Shown: in pieces, positions 37,327-46,701 of the stretch
Numbering within the stretch: position 1 is the stretch's first letter
How the letters are laid out: each line of letters begins with the position of its first letter
Source: Shewanella violacea DSS12
GTDB taxonomy: Bacteria; Pseudomonadota; Gammaproteobacteria; Enterobacterales; Shewanellaceae
Direction: 5' to 3'
Assembly (NCBI RefSeq): GCF_000091325.1
Contig: NC_014012.1
Coordinates: 2,462,824 to 2,526,823 of the forward strand
DNA: 64,000 nucleotides
The notes under the pieces: generated by a model
What the model was told of the DNA's origin: nothing
The model's database searches: none
The model's input: only the letters and a program-made list of their open reading frames with translations
Made by a program: the position numbers and the translations under genes

Positions 37327-39722
37327 AAACGAACCTTCAATAATCTAAGACTGTTGCCTACAACGATAAGAGAACTTGCGGACATACCAAGGGCGGCAAC
37401 ATAAGGTAATACATGCCCTGTAACGGCGAGGGGAATTATAAACAGGTTATAACCCAGCGCCCAGAATAAATTCTGTTTGATGATCTTCTCAGTTAACTTA
37501 GCCACATTGACCGCATCCGTATAACGAGAGAGTTTATCTCCCAATAAGATAAGATCGGCCGAGCTTTTGGTTACCGCAGCGCCACTGCCCATAGCAATGG
37601 AGAGATTAGCCCCGGCCAGCACGGGAGCATCATTGATGCCATCGCCGAACATGGCTACATGTGACTGAGTTTGATACTGACGAACCAATTGCAACTTACC
37701 TTGGGGGCTAAGGCCTTTATTCACGTCCTTTATGCCAACCTTACTCGCGACCTCTTCCACATGATCAGAAGTGTCACCGCTGGCGATTGACACACGACAA
37801 CCACTCTCTTTGAGTATCTTAACTGTCGCGGCGGCATCACAGCGAATGGCATCGACTAAGATAAATTTAGCTAATATTTGGGATTCATCGGCTAGATAGA
37901 TGCTTTGAGCTTTACTATTTCTGATGTCACTTGCACCGACGAATGCTGCGCTGCCGATTCGATACTGATGCCCATTAACCTCACCGCTGAGCCCTTGTCC
38001 AATATGATTCAGGCTCTGGTTAACACTGAAATTCGGGTCTCTATAAGACTCGAATGCTTTGGCTATTGGATGCAAAGAGCTGGCTTCGAGACATGCTGCG
38101 ATAGCGAGTACCTGAGTTTCATCTGTGGCTTTAATCAACTCAGTGGATTCGATGTTAAGGTCGCCACAGGTGAGGGTACCTGTTTTATCGAATACCACAT
38201 GACGGACCTGAGTCAGCTTCTCAAATACCCCTGGGGTTCGCGCGATCACGCCGATGCGGGTAAAGATGCCGGTGGCACAGGTGACTGCAGTGGGAGTCGC
38301 CAGAGCCAAGGCACAAGGGCAGGTAGCAACCAGTACAGACAAGGTCACCCAGAATGCATCTTCAGGCCAGTAGATTTTCCACACCAGATAAGTAAGGGCG
38401 GCAACCACTAAGATGGTCCAGGTAAAATAGTTTGAGATGCTGTCCACATAAAGCGCAACTCTTGGCTTATTATTGGAGGCTGACTCTTGCAGACGGATAA
38501 TTTCTGCCACTAATTGGTCCTGGCCAACAGCCGTCACTTCGACTCTGATAGGTTGCTCTATATTGATTGTGCCAGCATAGACTTCGCAGCTTAGTGATTT
38601 ACTCACTGGCATTTGTTCACCTGTGAGCATGGCCTCATTGAGACTAGAGCGGCCATCGATAATGACACCATCGGCAGCCACAGTCTCACCAGGTTTGACC
38701 AAGATAATATCGCCAACCTTGAGTCCTTTGGCCGGGATATCCTTACTACCAATCTGGGTGATCAAGTGTGCGGTCAAGGGCACTAGCTTATGTAAGTTAC
38801 TCGAACTTACCGAGGCTTTTTGTCGTGCATTTTGTTCAAAATAGCGCCCAAGAAGCAAGAAGAAGGTAAACATACTCACTGACTCGAAATATACCTCACC
38901 ATTACCATTAATGGTCGCGATACAGCTGGCGATATAAGCCCCTAATATGGCGATGGACACGGAGACATCCATGTTCAACCTGCCACTAAATATGGACCGG
39001 ATGGCGCTGAAATAGAAGGGCAAGGCCGAGTAAAAAACAACAGGAGCGGCAAAGATTAGGCTGACCCAACGGAAATAATCACGAAACTCGAGCTCAAGAT
39101 CGGTGAAATAGCCAGCATAGAGGGCGAGGGCGAACATCATCACCTGCATGGTGGCAAAACCAGCCAGACCGAGTTTTAACAAGAATTGTCGACTATTTTT
39201 CTTACTCAGTAGTTCTTGCTCATCTACTTGATACGGCGCCGCTTGATAGCCGATAGCGCTGATTTTATTTAAAATATCACTGAGTTTTATCTGCTCAGGC
39301 AACCAGGTGATTAGGGCGCGTTCCGTGGTGCTATTTACCTGGATCTTGATGATGCCATTAACATGCTTAAGCTTGTGCTCGATAAGCCAGGCGCAGGCGG
39401 CGCAGGTGATACCATCTATCGACAATGACACAGTCGATGTATCACTGACCTTATGGACAAAATCTTCCTGAACTTCAACAAGATCGAATGCACAGAAGGC
39501 ATTGAGTTCTTCGGGAACTATGGCATTTTGCTTATTACCGGGCTCGGTTCGAAATTGATAATACTTGCTGAGTCCCGCATCTATGATCGCCTTAGAGACG
39601 GCCTGACATCCGGGACAACACATAGCTTGTTGTTGATCATTAATGCAGGTGGTGAATTGGGTATCCGTTAATACCGGCTCTCCACAATGGAAACAATCGA
39701 GGGGCTTCATAATCCGTGTCAT
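37323..39722 (-). CDS. ccoI: Copper-exporting P1B-type ATPase CcoI
   Basis: Supplies copper for cbb3 oxidase assembly. 799 residues. N-terminal Cys motif (FHCGEPV and CCPGCQAV, ~16-43) typical of CcoI/FixI, heavy-metal-associated domain with GITCAACAWLIEHKL (~104-118), CPC ion-binding motif in VATCPCALALATP (~474), phosphorylation site DKTGTL (~517), GDGINDAPVL (~702). In a five-gene minus-strand run with ccoS and ccoH. Confidence 0.95.
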   Translation of the reverse strand: MTRIMKPLDCFHCGEPVLTDTQFTTCINDQQQAMCCPGCQAVSKAIIDAGLSKYYQFRTEPGNKQNAIVPEELNAFCAFDLVEVQEDFVHKVSDTSTVSLSIDGITCAACAWLIEHKLKHVNGIIKIQVNSTTERALITWLPEQIKLSDILNKISAIGYQAAPYQVDEQELLSKKNSRQFLLKLGLAGFATMQVMMFALALYAGYFTDLELEFRDYFRWVSLIFAAPVVFYSALPFYFSAIRSIFSGRLNMDVSVSIAILGAYIASCIATINGNGEVYFESVSMFTFFLLLGRYFEQNARQKASVSSSNLHKLVPLTAHLITQIGSKDIPAKGLKVGDIILVKPGETVAADGVIIDGRSSLNEAMLTGEQMPVSKSLSCEVYAGTINIEQPIRVEVTAVGQDQLVAEIIRLQESASNNKPRVALYVDSISNYFTWTILVVAALTYLVWKIYWPEDAFWVTLSVLVATCPCALALATPTAVTCATGIFTRIGVIARTPGVFEKLTQVRHVVFDKTGTLTCGDLNIESTELIKATDETQVLAIAACLEASSLHPIAKAFESYRDPNFSVNQSLNHIGQGLSGEVNGHQYRIGSAAFVGASDIRNSKAQSIYLADESQILAKFILVDAIRCDAAATVKILKESGCRVSIASGDTSDHVEEVASKVGIKDVNKGLSPQGKLQLVRQYQTQSHVAMFGDGINDAPVLAGANLSIAMGSGAAVTKSSADLILLGDKLSRYTDAVNVAKLTEKIIKQNLFWALGYNLFIIPLAVTGHVLPYVAALGMSASSLIVVGNSLRLLKVRL

Positions 39723-39863
39723 TAACCTGCTTCAATATAAAATCATCGAGTCTTGTACAATCTGCTACAAAACCTACTTGAATATTAGGTTAAAAATGTC
39801 TGCTTATTCGTTCAATTGAACCGACACTTGCCGGTTCAATTGCTAAAGTCCGACGTTAATAAT

Positions 39864-40343
39864 CTAGTTTAACCAGTACTGACCGTCATCAGTTATTTCG
39901 AGACGCTTCTGAATACGCCACTTATGGTCATAACCGTCGAGTCTAACTTCCCAACTGCCAGTGATCGGCTTGTCCAGTGCAATCCGATAAACCTGATTAC
40001 CATCAGCCGTCACGACTTGAGTAAAGTCACGAGCTTCGATTGTTGGGTGAAAAAACTCAATATTCATCGCGGCCAAGTACGGCTCACCACCATGCTGGGT
40101 GATGGCTAAGGTGTTTTTATCCACTATCATCTCGAACTGCAGACCAAGTTGCTTAGCATACTTGATTTTTTTCAGATCTCTATTGATGCGTTTACCATCT
40201 TTATAATAATCTTCCGACACCAAGGGATCTTGGTTTACGACCGCAAGATAGAGCAAATTAACGCTCGCCGCGACGGCACAGAGAGGTAAAATAATTAAAA
40301 ACCAAGGCCAGAACTGCTTATACCAGGCTTGTTGTTCGTTCAT
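39864..40343 (-). CDS. ccoH: FixH/CcoH family protein
   Basis: 159-residue membrane-anchored periplasmic protein (TM ~12-32) with the FixH pattern LVSEDYYKDGKRINRDLKK and a beta-rich C-terminal domain. Binds and stabilises cbb3 subunits during assembly. The usual ccoG between ccoP and ccoH is missing here. Confidence 0.88.
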   Translation of the reverse strand: MNEQQAWYKQFWPWFLIILPLCAVAASVNLLYLAVVNQDPLVSEDYYKDGKRINRDLKKIKYAKQLGLQFEMIVDKNTLAITQHGGEPYLAAMNIEFFHPTIEARDFTQVVTADGNQVYRIALDKPITGSWEVRLDGYDHKWRIQKRLEITDDGQYWLN

Positions 40344-40402
40344 CTGTGATCCTTATTGAAATAATTAACAACATTTTACCGTGAAAAGTGTAATAGAGCA
40401 CT

Positions 40403-40434
40403 CTAAAAAAAAGGCCCCGATGAAATCGAGGCCT
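40403..40434 (-). terminator. Terminator after ccoP
   Basis: On the minus strand AGGCCTCGAT...ATCGGGGCCT followed by eight T residues, 20 bases past the ccoP stop. It separates the structural operon from the assembly genes. Confidence 0.8.
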
Positions 40435-40452
40435 AGATTTACTTAGATATAA

Positions 40453-41421
40453 CTACTTGTTTGATAAGCTATAAACATAAGCAGTGATAACGTGAACTTT
40501 TTCTTCACCCAAGACGTCTTTCCAAGCTGGCATCATACCGCTACGACCATTCTTAATCGTCTCGGCAATCACACCACGGCTGCCGCCGTAGAGCCACATG
40601 TTGTTGGTGAGGTTAGGTGCACCCATCATCTTGTTACCAGTACCGTCCATACCATGACAGGCGAAACAGCCCTTCATAAATGAACCTTGACCCTGAGCCG
40701 CAAGCGCCTCATCGTGATCACGACCCGATAGCTTAACTATGTATTCAGCTAGACCTTTAATCTCACTGTCTTCTATAGGTAAACCACCTTTGGGTGGCAT
40801 CATGCCGCGGCGACCGTTCATGATGGTGGTCTTAATGGTAGCTAATTCACCACCATACAACCAATCAGTATCAGTCAGGTTAGGGAAGCCTTTACCGCCA
40901 CGAGCATCACTACCGTGACACTGTGAACAGTTCTGCAAGAACAAACGTCCACCGACTTTCAGTGCTTCTTCGTTGTGAACCAGCTCATCCAGAGGCGTAT
41001 CTGCGTATGCCTTGAAGATAGGACCATATTTTTCATCGGCGCGCATCACTTCTTGATCATACTGAACCCAACGACCTTCAACCTTTGCCAAGGCAATAGC
41101 GGCTTCAGAGTCAGCCTTGATGCCGTTCTCTGTACCTATGCTTTGGTTAGAACTGCTCCAGCCGAGGAAGCCTTTGAAGTTACCTAGGCCAGGATAAAGG
41201 GCCAGATAAATCAGGGCAAAGACGATAGAGATATAGAACATATAACTCCACCATTTTGGCAGTGGGTTATTCAGCTCTTCAATACCGTCGAAGTTGTGGC
41301 CCATTGACTTGCCTTCTTCAACACCTGTGTAGTTTTTAGAGACGGCTCTTAATAAAAAGAAACAGCCTGCGATCACAATTAATGTCAGTACTGTGATCCA
41401 AATACTCCAGAAAGTACTCAT
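40453..41421 (-). CDS. ccoP: cbb3 cytochrome oxidase diheme subunit CcoP
   Basis: Electron-entry subunit with two c-type haems, 322 residues from the ATG at 41421. TM segments ~8-28 and ~58-78; haem sites CSQCH (~167) and CFACH (~254) with later Met ligands in GMMPPKGG and GMMPAW. The stop of ccoQ overlaps its start (TGATG). Confidence 0.96.
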   Translation of the reverse strand: MSTFWSIWITVLTLIVIAGCFFLLRAVSKNYTGVEEGKSMGHNFDGIEELNNPLPKWWSYMFYISIVFALIYLALYPGLGNFKGFLGWSSSNQSIGTENGIKADSEAAIALAKVEGRWVQYDQEVMRADEKYGPIFKAYADTPLDELVHNEEALKVGGRLFLQNCSQCHGSDARGGKGFPNLTDTDWLYGGELATIKTTIMNGRRGMMPPKGGLPIEDSEIKGLAEYIVKLSGRDHDEALAAQGQGSFMKGCFACHGMDGTGNKMMGAPNLTNNMWLYGGSRGVIAETIKNGRSGMMPAWKDVLGEEKVHVITAYVYSLSNK

Positions 41422-41585
41422 CACTTTTGTTCTCCTGACTTTGTGCTCGACTCATCTTCAAAGACAAGGTTAGCCGCTTCGTCGAATTGATCCTTACGAC
41501 GCGAACTATAAGCCCATGAAAATATACCCAGGAAGGTAAACATCACAACTAAGGTGATTATGCCTTGTATAATTCCGTAATCCAT
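41421..41585 (-). CDS. ccoQ: cbb3 oxidase small subunit CcoQ
   Basis: 54-residue protein, start ATG at 41585 after an AGGAGG-type site. One TM helix (MFTFLGIFSWAYS) and an acidic tail ending near EDESSTKSGEQK. Stabilises the CcoNOP complex. Position between ccoO and ccoP and one-base overlap with ccoP make the assignment firm. Confidence 0.93.
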   Translation of the reverse strand: MDYGIIQGIITLVVMFTFLGIFSWAYSSRRKDQFDEAANLVFEDESSTKSGEQK

Positions 41586-41598
41586 ATCATACCTCCTA

Positions 41599-42225
41599 CT
41601 ATTTCAGTGCATGTCCTAGGGACTGCAGATAGGCGATCAGTGCTTGCATCTCAGTCTTACCTTCGACGGCAGCTTTTGCTCCAGCTAACTCCTCATCGGT
41701 GTAAAGGTCATTACCTTTATAGCCACCCTTGTGGAAGTTAAGAAGAATTTGCATCTTCTGTCTGGTTAATTCGCCATCTAGCTTGTTCTCGGCTAACCAA
41801 GGGAAACCAGGCATATTTGACTGAGGCACTACGGCGCGAGGATCCATCAAGTGAACCTCATGCCATCTGTCACTGTATCGACCGCCAACACGGGCAAGAT
41901 CCGGTCCAGTACGCTTAGAGCCCCACTGGAAAGGATGATCCCATACAGATTCACCAGCAACCGAGTAATGACCATAACGTTCGGTCTCGGCGCGCAGTGG
42001 ACGGATCATCTGGCTGTGACAGTTATAACAACCTTCACGAACATAGATGTCACGACCTTCAATCTGTAAGGCTGTGTAAGGAATCAAACCATCGACAGGC
42101 TCGGTGGTGTCTTTCTGAAACAAGAGGGGAGTTATCTGTACCAAACCACCAAAACTAATGGCAAGAACGGTGAAGATACCTAACAAACCTATGTTTTTCT
42201 CGACTAACTCATGATTAAATTTCAT
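41599..42225 (-). CDS. ccoO: cbb3 oxidase monoheme subunit CcoO
   Basis: 208-residue membrane-anchored cytochrome c: N-terminal TM (~10-30), haem-binding [13 protein letters not shown] (~66-78), Met ligand region in [13 protein letters not shown]. Passes electrons from CcoP to CcoN. Confidence 0.95.
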   Translation of the reverse strand: MKFNHELVEKNIGLLGIFTVLAISFGGLVQITPLLFQKDTTEPVDGLIPYTALQIEGRDIYVREGCYNCHSQMIRPLRAETERYGHYSVAGESVWDHPFQWGSKRTGPDLARVGGRYSDRWHEVHLMDPRAVVPQSNMPGFPWLAENKLDGELTRQKMQILLNFHKGGYKGNDLYTDEELAGAKAAVEGKTEMQALIAYLQSLGHALK

Positions 42226-42237
42226 CTAGTCTACCCC

Positions 42238-43662
42238 TTATGCTTCTGCTAATGCAGGCAAGGTTTCTTTCGATCTCACAGTCTTAATCACGTTGAATGC
42301 CATGATAAGCATACCCGTCAAGAAGAAACAGCCACCGAGGAATCGAACAAAGTAGAATGGGTACGAGGCTTCAATACTCTCAACGAAGCTATAAGTCAGA
42401 GTGCCATCGGCATTAACTGCACGCCACATCAGACCTTGCATCACACCTGAAATCCACATAGATACTATGTACAGAACAGTACCGATAGTCGCTAACCAGA
42501 AATGTATGTTCACTAGCTTAGTGCTGTACATGCGACCATGTCCGAACAGGACTGGGATCAGATGGTAAAGAGAACCAATTGAAATCATAGCAACCCAACC
42601 TAGCGCACCAGAATGAACGTGGCCAATGGTCCAGTCCGTATAGTGAGAAAGGGCGTTAACTGTCTTGATTGCCATCATAGGTCCTTCGAAGGTAGACATA
42701 CCATAGAAAGACAGAGAGACAACAAGGAAACGTAGAACGGGATCGGTTCTCAATTTATGCCAAGCACCGGATAGTGTCATGATACCGTTAATCATACCGC
42801 CCCATGAAGGTGCGAATAGGATCAATGACATCGCCATACCCAGTGATTGTGTCCAATCTGGAAGTGCCGTGTAATGTAGGTGGTGAGGACCAGCCCAGAT
42901 GTACAATGCAATCAATGCCCAGAAGTGAACGATTGACAGACGGTATGAGTAAACAGGACGACCCGCTTGCTTAGGTACGAAATAGTACATCATACCTAGG
43001 AAGCCAGCTGTCAGCAGGAAGCCAACGGCGTTATGTCCGTACCACCACTGAACCATGGCATCTACGGCGCCAGAATAGATGGAATAGGACTTCCACATAC
43101 TAACGGGGACAGCCATAGAGTTAACTATATGCAATACCGCGACCGTGATGATAAATGCGCCGAAGAACCAGTTTGCCACATAGATATGTGAAGTGGTTCG
43201 TTTGACAATGGTTCCAAAGAATACGGCACCGTATGACAGCCAGACTATAGTAATCAGGATATCAATTGGCCATTCCAGCTCAGCGTATTCTTTACCACTT
43301 GTGATACCTAGGGGTAATGTGATTACTGCTGATAAAATGACGGCTTGCCAGCCCCAGAACGTAAATGCGGCTAACTTAGGCGCAAATAGCTTGGTTTGAC
43401 AGGTTCGTTGGACGATATAGTAGGATGTTGCGAAAAGTGCTGAAGTACCAAACGCGAATATCACGGCATTAGTATGCAGAGGTCTAAGACGACTGTATGT
43501 TAACCATGGAGTATCGAAGTTTAGTTGTGGCCAGATTAACTGAGCCGCGATCAATACACCGACTGACATACCAACAATTCCCCACAACACTGTTGTAAGG
43601 GCAAACTGGCGGACTACGGTGTAATTGTAATCAGCGCCTTGAGGCTGGGAATGGTTCATCAT
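42238..43662 (-). CDS. ccoN: cbb3 oxidase catalytic subunit CcoN
   Basis: Haem-copper oxygen reductase subunit I, 474 residues, 12 TM helices. Haem/copper ligands are in [12 protein letters not shown] (His), [14 protein letters not shown] (His-Tyr environment), [13 protein letters not shown] (Cu-B His pair) and [14 protein letters not shown]. High oxygen affinity enzyme for microaerobic growth. First gene of ccoNOQP, ~200 bases after a perfect FNR box. Confidence 0.96.
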   Translation of the reverse strand: MMNHSQPQGADYNYTVVRQFALTTVLWGIVGMSVGVLIAAQLIWPQLNFDTPWLTYSRLRPLHTNAVIFAFGTSALFATSYYIVQRTCQTKLFAPKLAAFTFWGWQAVILSAVITLPLGITSGKEYAELEWPIDILITIVWLSYGAVFFGTIVKRTTSHIYVANWFFGAFIITVAVLHIVNSMAVPVSMWKSYSIYSGAVDAMVQWWYGHNAVGFLLTAGFLGMMYYFVPKQAGRPVYSYRLSIVHFWALIALYIWAGPHHLHYTALPDWTQSLGMAMSLILFAPSWGGMINGIMTLSGAWHKLRTDPVLRFLVVSLSFYGMSTFEGPMMAIKTVNALSHYTDWTIGHVHSGALGWVAMISIGSLYHLIPVLFGHGRMYSTKLVNIHFWLATIGTVLYIVSMWISGVMQGLMWRAVNADGTLTYSFVESIEASYPFYFVRFLGGCFFLTGMLIMAFNVIKTVRSKETLPALAEA

Positions 43663-43864
43663 TTTGCTTCCACTGCTTATTACTTATACTTATAGTTTGA
43701 GTAAATTATGACTTTACCCGCTAAAATGACACGAATGCCGCTTTTCCTAGGGAATCACGTAAAAAGTGTCAATGTGTATCCTTGTGATAATTGTATTATT
43801 AACAAGTTAAAGTAATGATACTTGAGCTATGTCAAAAAAGATAGGATTTGTGAGCAGTGAAACG

Positions 43865-43878
43865 TTGATCTAGATCAA
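43865..43878. promoter_or_regulatory. Perfect FNR/EtrA box
   Basis: TTGATCTAGATCAA fits the TTGAT-N4-ATCAA consensus without mismatch. It is centred ~210 bases before ccoN (minus strand) and ~53 bases before the lipoprotein gene at 43925 (plus strand), so it could control either or both. The regulator gene lies at the other end of the same cluster. Confidence 0.82.
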
Positions 43879-43924
43879 CCGACTCAATAGAATGTAACTA
43901 CTTTTTATATAAAGGTTAATTATT

Positions 43925-44401
43925 GTGCTTTCCATTAACTTACCGACCAAACTTAACCTCTACACGCCAGTGCTTTTGGCATTCCTATGTACTGGATGTA
44001 CACCTGAACAGCAAGCAGAAACAGACCTTCCCCCCTCTATATTGGTCGAGGATACAAGCCTATGTAACTTTAGCCAGGCTCCCTGTAACAAGCAGGTAAC
44101 AGGTATCAATTTGTTACTTTTGGTCACTCCCTTTAACACGCCCAGTGGAAAGCCGCTAACCATTAAGCTAGCAAGCTCTGAAGCAATTAGTGATGTCAAA
44201 ATGAGGGTAGAGGGAAGAGACATGTTTATGGGGGTTATCCCTGTTAATTTGTCTAAACTTAACGAAAAGCAATATAACGGTACGCTTATATACGGCTCTT
44301 GTAGTAGTAACTATATGGTTTGGCGTGCATTTGTGAGTTTCACTCATAAAGGTGAATCCCATGTCACGCATTTCGATTTCCTCGCCGATAGTGGTGAGTA
44401 G
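43925..44401 (+). CDS. Putative lipoprotein divergent from ccoN
   Basis: 158-residue protein starting at GTG after AAAGG. Lipobox LCTGC (Cys24). The mature part has four more Cys and a beta-rich region ending THKGESHVTHFDFLADS. No named family recognised. The FNR box at about -40 from a plausible start site suggests anaerobic control. Confidence 0.7.
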   Translation: MLSINLPTKLNLYTPVLLAFLCTGCTPEQQAETDLPPSILVEDTSLCNFSQAPCNKQVTGINLLLLVTPFNTPSGKPLTIKLASSEAISDVKMRVEGRDMFMGVIPVNLSKLNEKQYNGTLIYGSCSSNYMVWRAFVSFTHKGESHVTHFDFLADSGE

Positions 44402-44412
44402 ACGATCATCCT

Positions 44413-46005
44413 CTAAGGCACGGCCACTAATACTGAATTTGGATCGCAAAATTCATCTTTGACTTGGGTGAATACATTAATGTTATCGATGAAAACTTTA
44501 AGCAGTTCAGGATCAAAATGACTACCAGCGCCTTCTTCCATCACTTTCATCACCTCATCGATGGGCCAGGCAGGTTTATAACAGCGGGCGTGAGAAAGGG
44601 CATCGAATACATCGGCAATTGCGACTATGCGTGCAAACACATGAATTTCAGTGCCCTTCAAACCTGAAGGGTATCCTGAACCGTCATACTTTTCGTGATG
44701 TTGCAACGCTATGGTGCTAGCAGCTTTAAGTATGGGGCGCTCGGAGTTGGCCAGTATTTGATAGCCTATTTCCGGGTGCTGGCGCATTATTTTCCACTCT
44801 TCGTCATTGAGTTTACCGGGTTTCAATAATACGGCGTCTGGGGTCGCTATCTTACCTATGTCATGCATAGGAGAAGCATGTTTGATCAGATCTGCCTCAT
44901 GTACATCCATGCCTGAAAGGATGGCCAGCTTATAGCAATACTCAGCCATTCTTTTCACATGATAAGCCGCTTCCTTCGAGCGACTCTCGACCACATCGCC
45001 TAAGCGTAAGATCAACTCAGATTGTGTGTCTTCTAACTCTTTATTCAACAACAGATTCTCGAATGCAACGCTGACATTGATCGCAAATATGTCGATCAAC
45101 TTCTTATCGAGTTCGTCTATCTTACAGATCCCATCCATGTACAAGAGGTTAATCCAGCCACTCTTGGCCGGAAAATACCCCACGAAACAATCTTCTTCGT
45201 ATAGGCAGCATTTCTGTTTTAACGCTTCTTCTAATAATAATTTGATATGGTCAGGGACGGGTTTGTCATGATGACTGGAGAACTGACCCGTACCAGCCAA
45301 AATATGCAAAGCATCGGTATTCACATCTTCACTCATTGCATCAATGGCATTACAAGATAGCAATAAGGTTTGTGTGTCTAAATTGAGTAAATTGGCGACT
45401 TGAGTCAATAAGCCATCGGCAAAGTTGTGTAAGGTTCGCAGCTCAAATAAGCCAGATGTCGCTTGAAGCACACGCTCTAAGCCTTTCCTATGCTTAACTT
45501 GGTTGGCCCGAGCAGCTTCAATTTCGATAATATCTCGATATGAGCGCAGGGCAGAGTAAACACTGGTGACCAATTTACGCGAATCGAGCTCAGCTTTGGC
45601 TTTATAGTCATTGATATCGTAATTGACGATAACGTCTTCTTCGGGGGCTTGTCCGGGTTGTCCAGTTCTTAGGATTAACCGAATAGCGTTATTTTTAAGA
45701 TCCTCCCGTATCCATTTAACCAATTCTAAACCCGCATGATCACTTTCCATCACCACATCGACAAATGCCATAGCAATATGCTTCTCATTAGAGAGTAATT
45801 GCTTTGCCTCTTCACCACTGTATGCATTGATAAACTCGAGGCAACGACCATCGAGTTTGAATCTTGAAAGCGCTAACTTGGTTACCGTATGAACATCGGG
45901 TTCATCATCGACAATCAGGATCCGCCACGCGGGGCCCTTAGCAACTTCCTGCGTCTTCTTCTTACTTGAAAAGAGGGGGCTCTTCTTTGCTATATCGATC
46001 AGCAT
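44413..46005 (-). CDS. Response regulator with DUF3369 and HD-GYP domains
   Basis: Probable cyclic-di-GMP phosphodiesterase, 530 residues. Receiver domain ~27-150 (ILIVDDEPDVH, phospho-Asp in AFVDVVMES), middle DUF3369 (~170-320, a GAF-like input) and HD-GYP (~330-510) with HDIGKIATPD, HPEIGYQIL and HHEKYDGSGYPSGLKG. All HD-GYP metal ligands seem present. No partner kinase next to it. Confidence 0.92.
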   Translation of the reverse strand: MLIDIAKKSPLFSSKKKTQEVAKGPAWRILIVDDEPDVHTVTKLALSRFKLDGRCLEFINAYSGEEAKQLLSNEKHIAMAFVDVVMESDHAGLELVKWIREDLKNNAIRLILRTGQPGQAPEEDVIVNYDINDYKAKAELDSRKLVTSVYSALRSYRDIIEIEAARANQVKHRKGLERVLQATSGLFELRTLHNFADGLLTQVANLLNLDTQTLLLSCNAIDAMSEDVNTDALHILAGTGQFSSHHDKPVPDHIKLLLEEALKQKCCLYEEDCFVGYFPAKSGWINLLYMDGICKIDELDKKLIDIFAINVSVAFENLLLNKELEDTQSELILRLGDVVESRSKEAAYHVKRMAEYCYKLAILSGMDVHEADLIKHASPMHDIGKIATPDAVLLKPGKLNDEEWKIMRQHPEIGYQILANSERPILKAASTIALQHHEKYDGSGYPSGLKGTEIHVFARIVAIADVFDALSHARCYKPAWPIDEVMKVMEEGAGSHFDPELLKVFIDNINVFTQVKDEFCDPNSVLVAVP

Positions 46006-46176
46006 TAGACAACCTCAATAATGTTAAAACAACTTCCATCCCTATACATTGAGTGTAGATCAATGTGTAGAACAGAGGATACCTGACGAGAAAAAACTCA
46101 AGTTTGTTATTCCTTTCATATATAGACCTTACTAATGACTCTGCTATTACTTAGTCTAGATTCAATTAATATGGTT

Positions 46177-46195
46177 GATAATGATTCTCATTTGC
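46177..46195. promoter_or_regulatory. Fur box
   Basis: GATAATGATTCTCATTTGC, a strong match to the 19-bp Fur consensus, 38 bases before the start of the Cys-rich gene. Expected to repress it when iron is plentiful. Confidence 0.78.
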
Positions 46196-46232
46196 GTGTA
46201 AACTTACGATCAAGATAAAAAGGGACACCAAG

Positions 46233-46535
46233 ATGAATAACCAAAGGATAAACCTGTCTATATCTACAGAAAAGCTGACTCAGCTGATCCAAGACGGCGT
46301 CTTGTGTGCCGCTGACTTTCGCTGCCTAGATCAAGAATCTAAGCAGAAAGTCTGGCAAATGTGTCTTTGGTGCTGCAGCAAGAAGATAAGTTGCACTAAA
46401 GACTGTGCCATGAGCTGCTCTCCTGGATGTGCTTCGCCCACTCAATATCAATCCAATACAAGTATTGAACAAGTTAACGAAATAACAAGTCAGACGAGAA
46501 CAAATACGATAACTAAGTATGAACGGCTGCTCTAA
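46233..46535 (+). CDS. Small Cys-rich protein, probably iron-regulated
   Basis: 100-residue protein without signal peptide. Cysteines cluster at ~30-69: C-x6-C, then CLWCCSKKISCTKDCAMSC and CSPGC, nine within 40 residues. This looks like a metal or Fe-S site, or a redox switch. AAAAGGGAC precedes the ATG. The family is not recognised. The Fur box upstream places it in the iron-starvation response. Confidence 0.7.
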   Translation: MNNQRINLSISTEKLTQLIQDGVLCAADFRCLDQESKQKVWQMCLWCCSKKISCTKDCAMSCSPGCASPTQYQSNTSIEQVNEITSQTRTNTITKYERLL

Positions 46536-46701
46536 TATGTTCACTAGAGTAACAAGGGGCCATTACTAACATTTTGCACCCCATGGGCATTTGTGAGGCT
46601 TAATAGATTGTCCCCATGGCAAGTACACTGTTAAGATCAATCTCTTAGAGATATTTTGTTCCTCTGCTTGAAAGCATCAGGACTTGCAATGAGAGTTAAC
46701 T

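Noticed and set aside
37905..38411. 168-codon plus frame inside ccoI
   Set aside because: Antisense to the catalytic core of ccoI, which has all P-type ATPase motifs.
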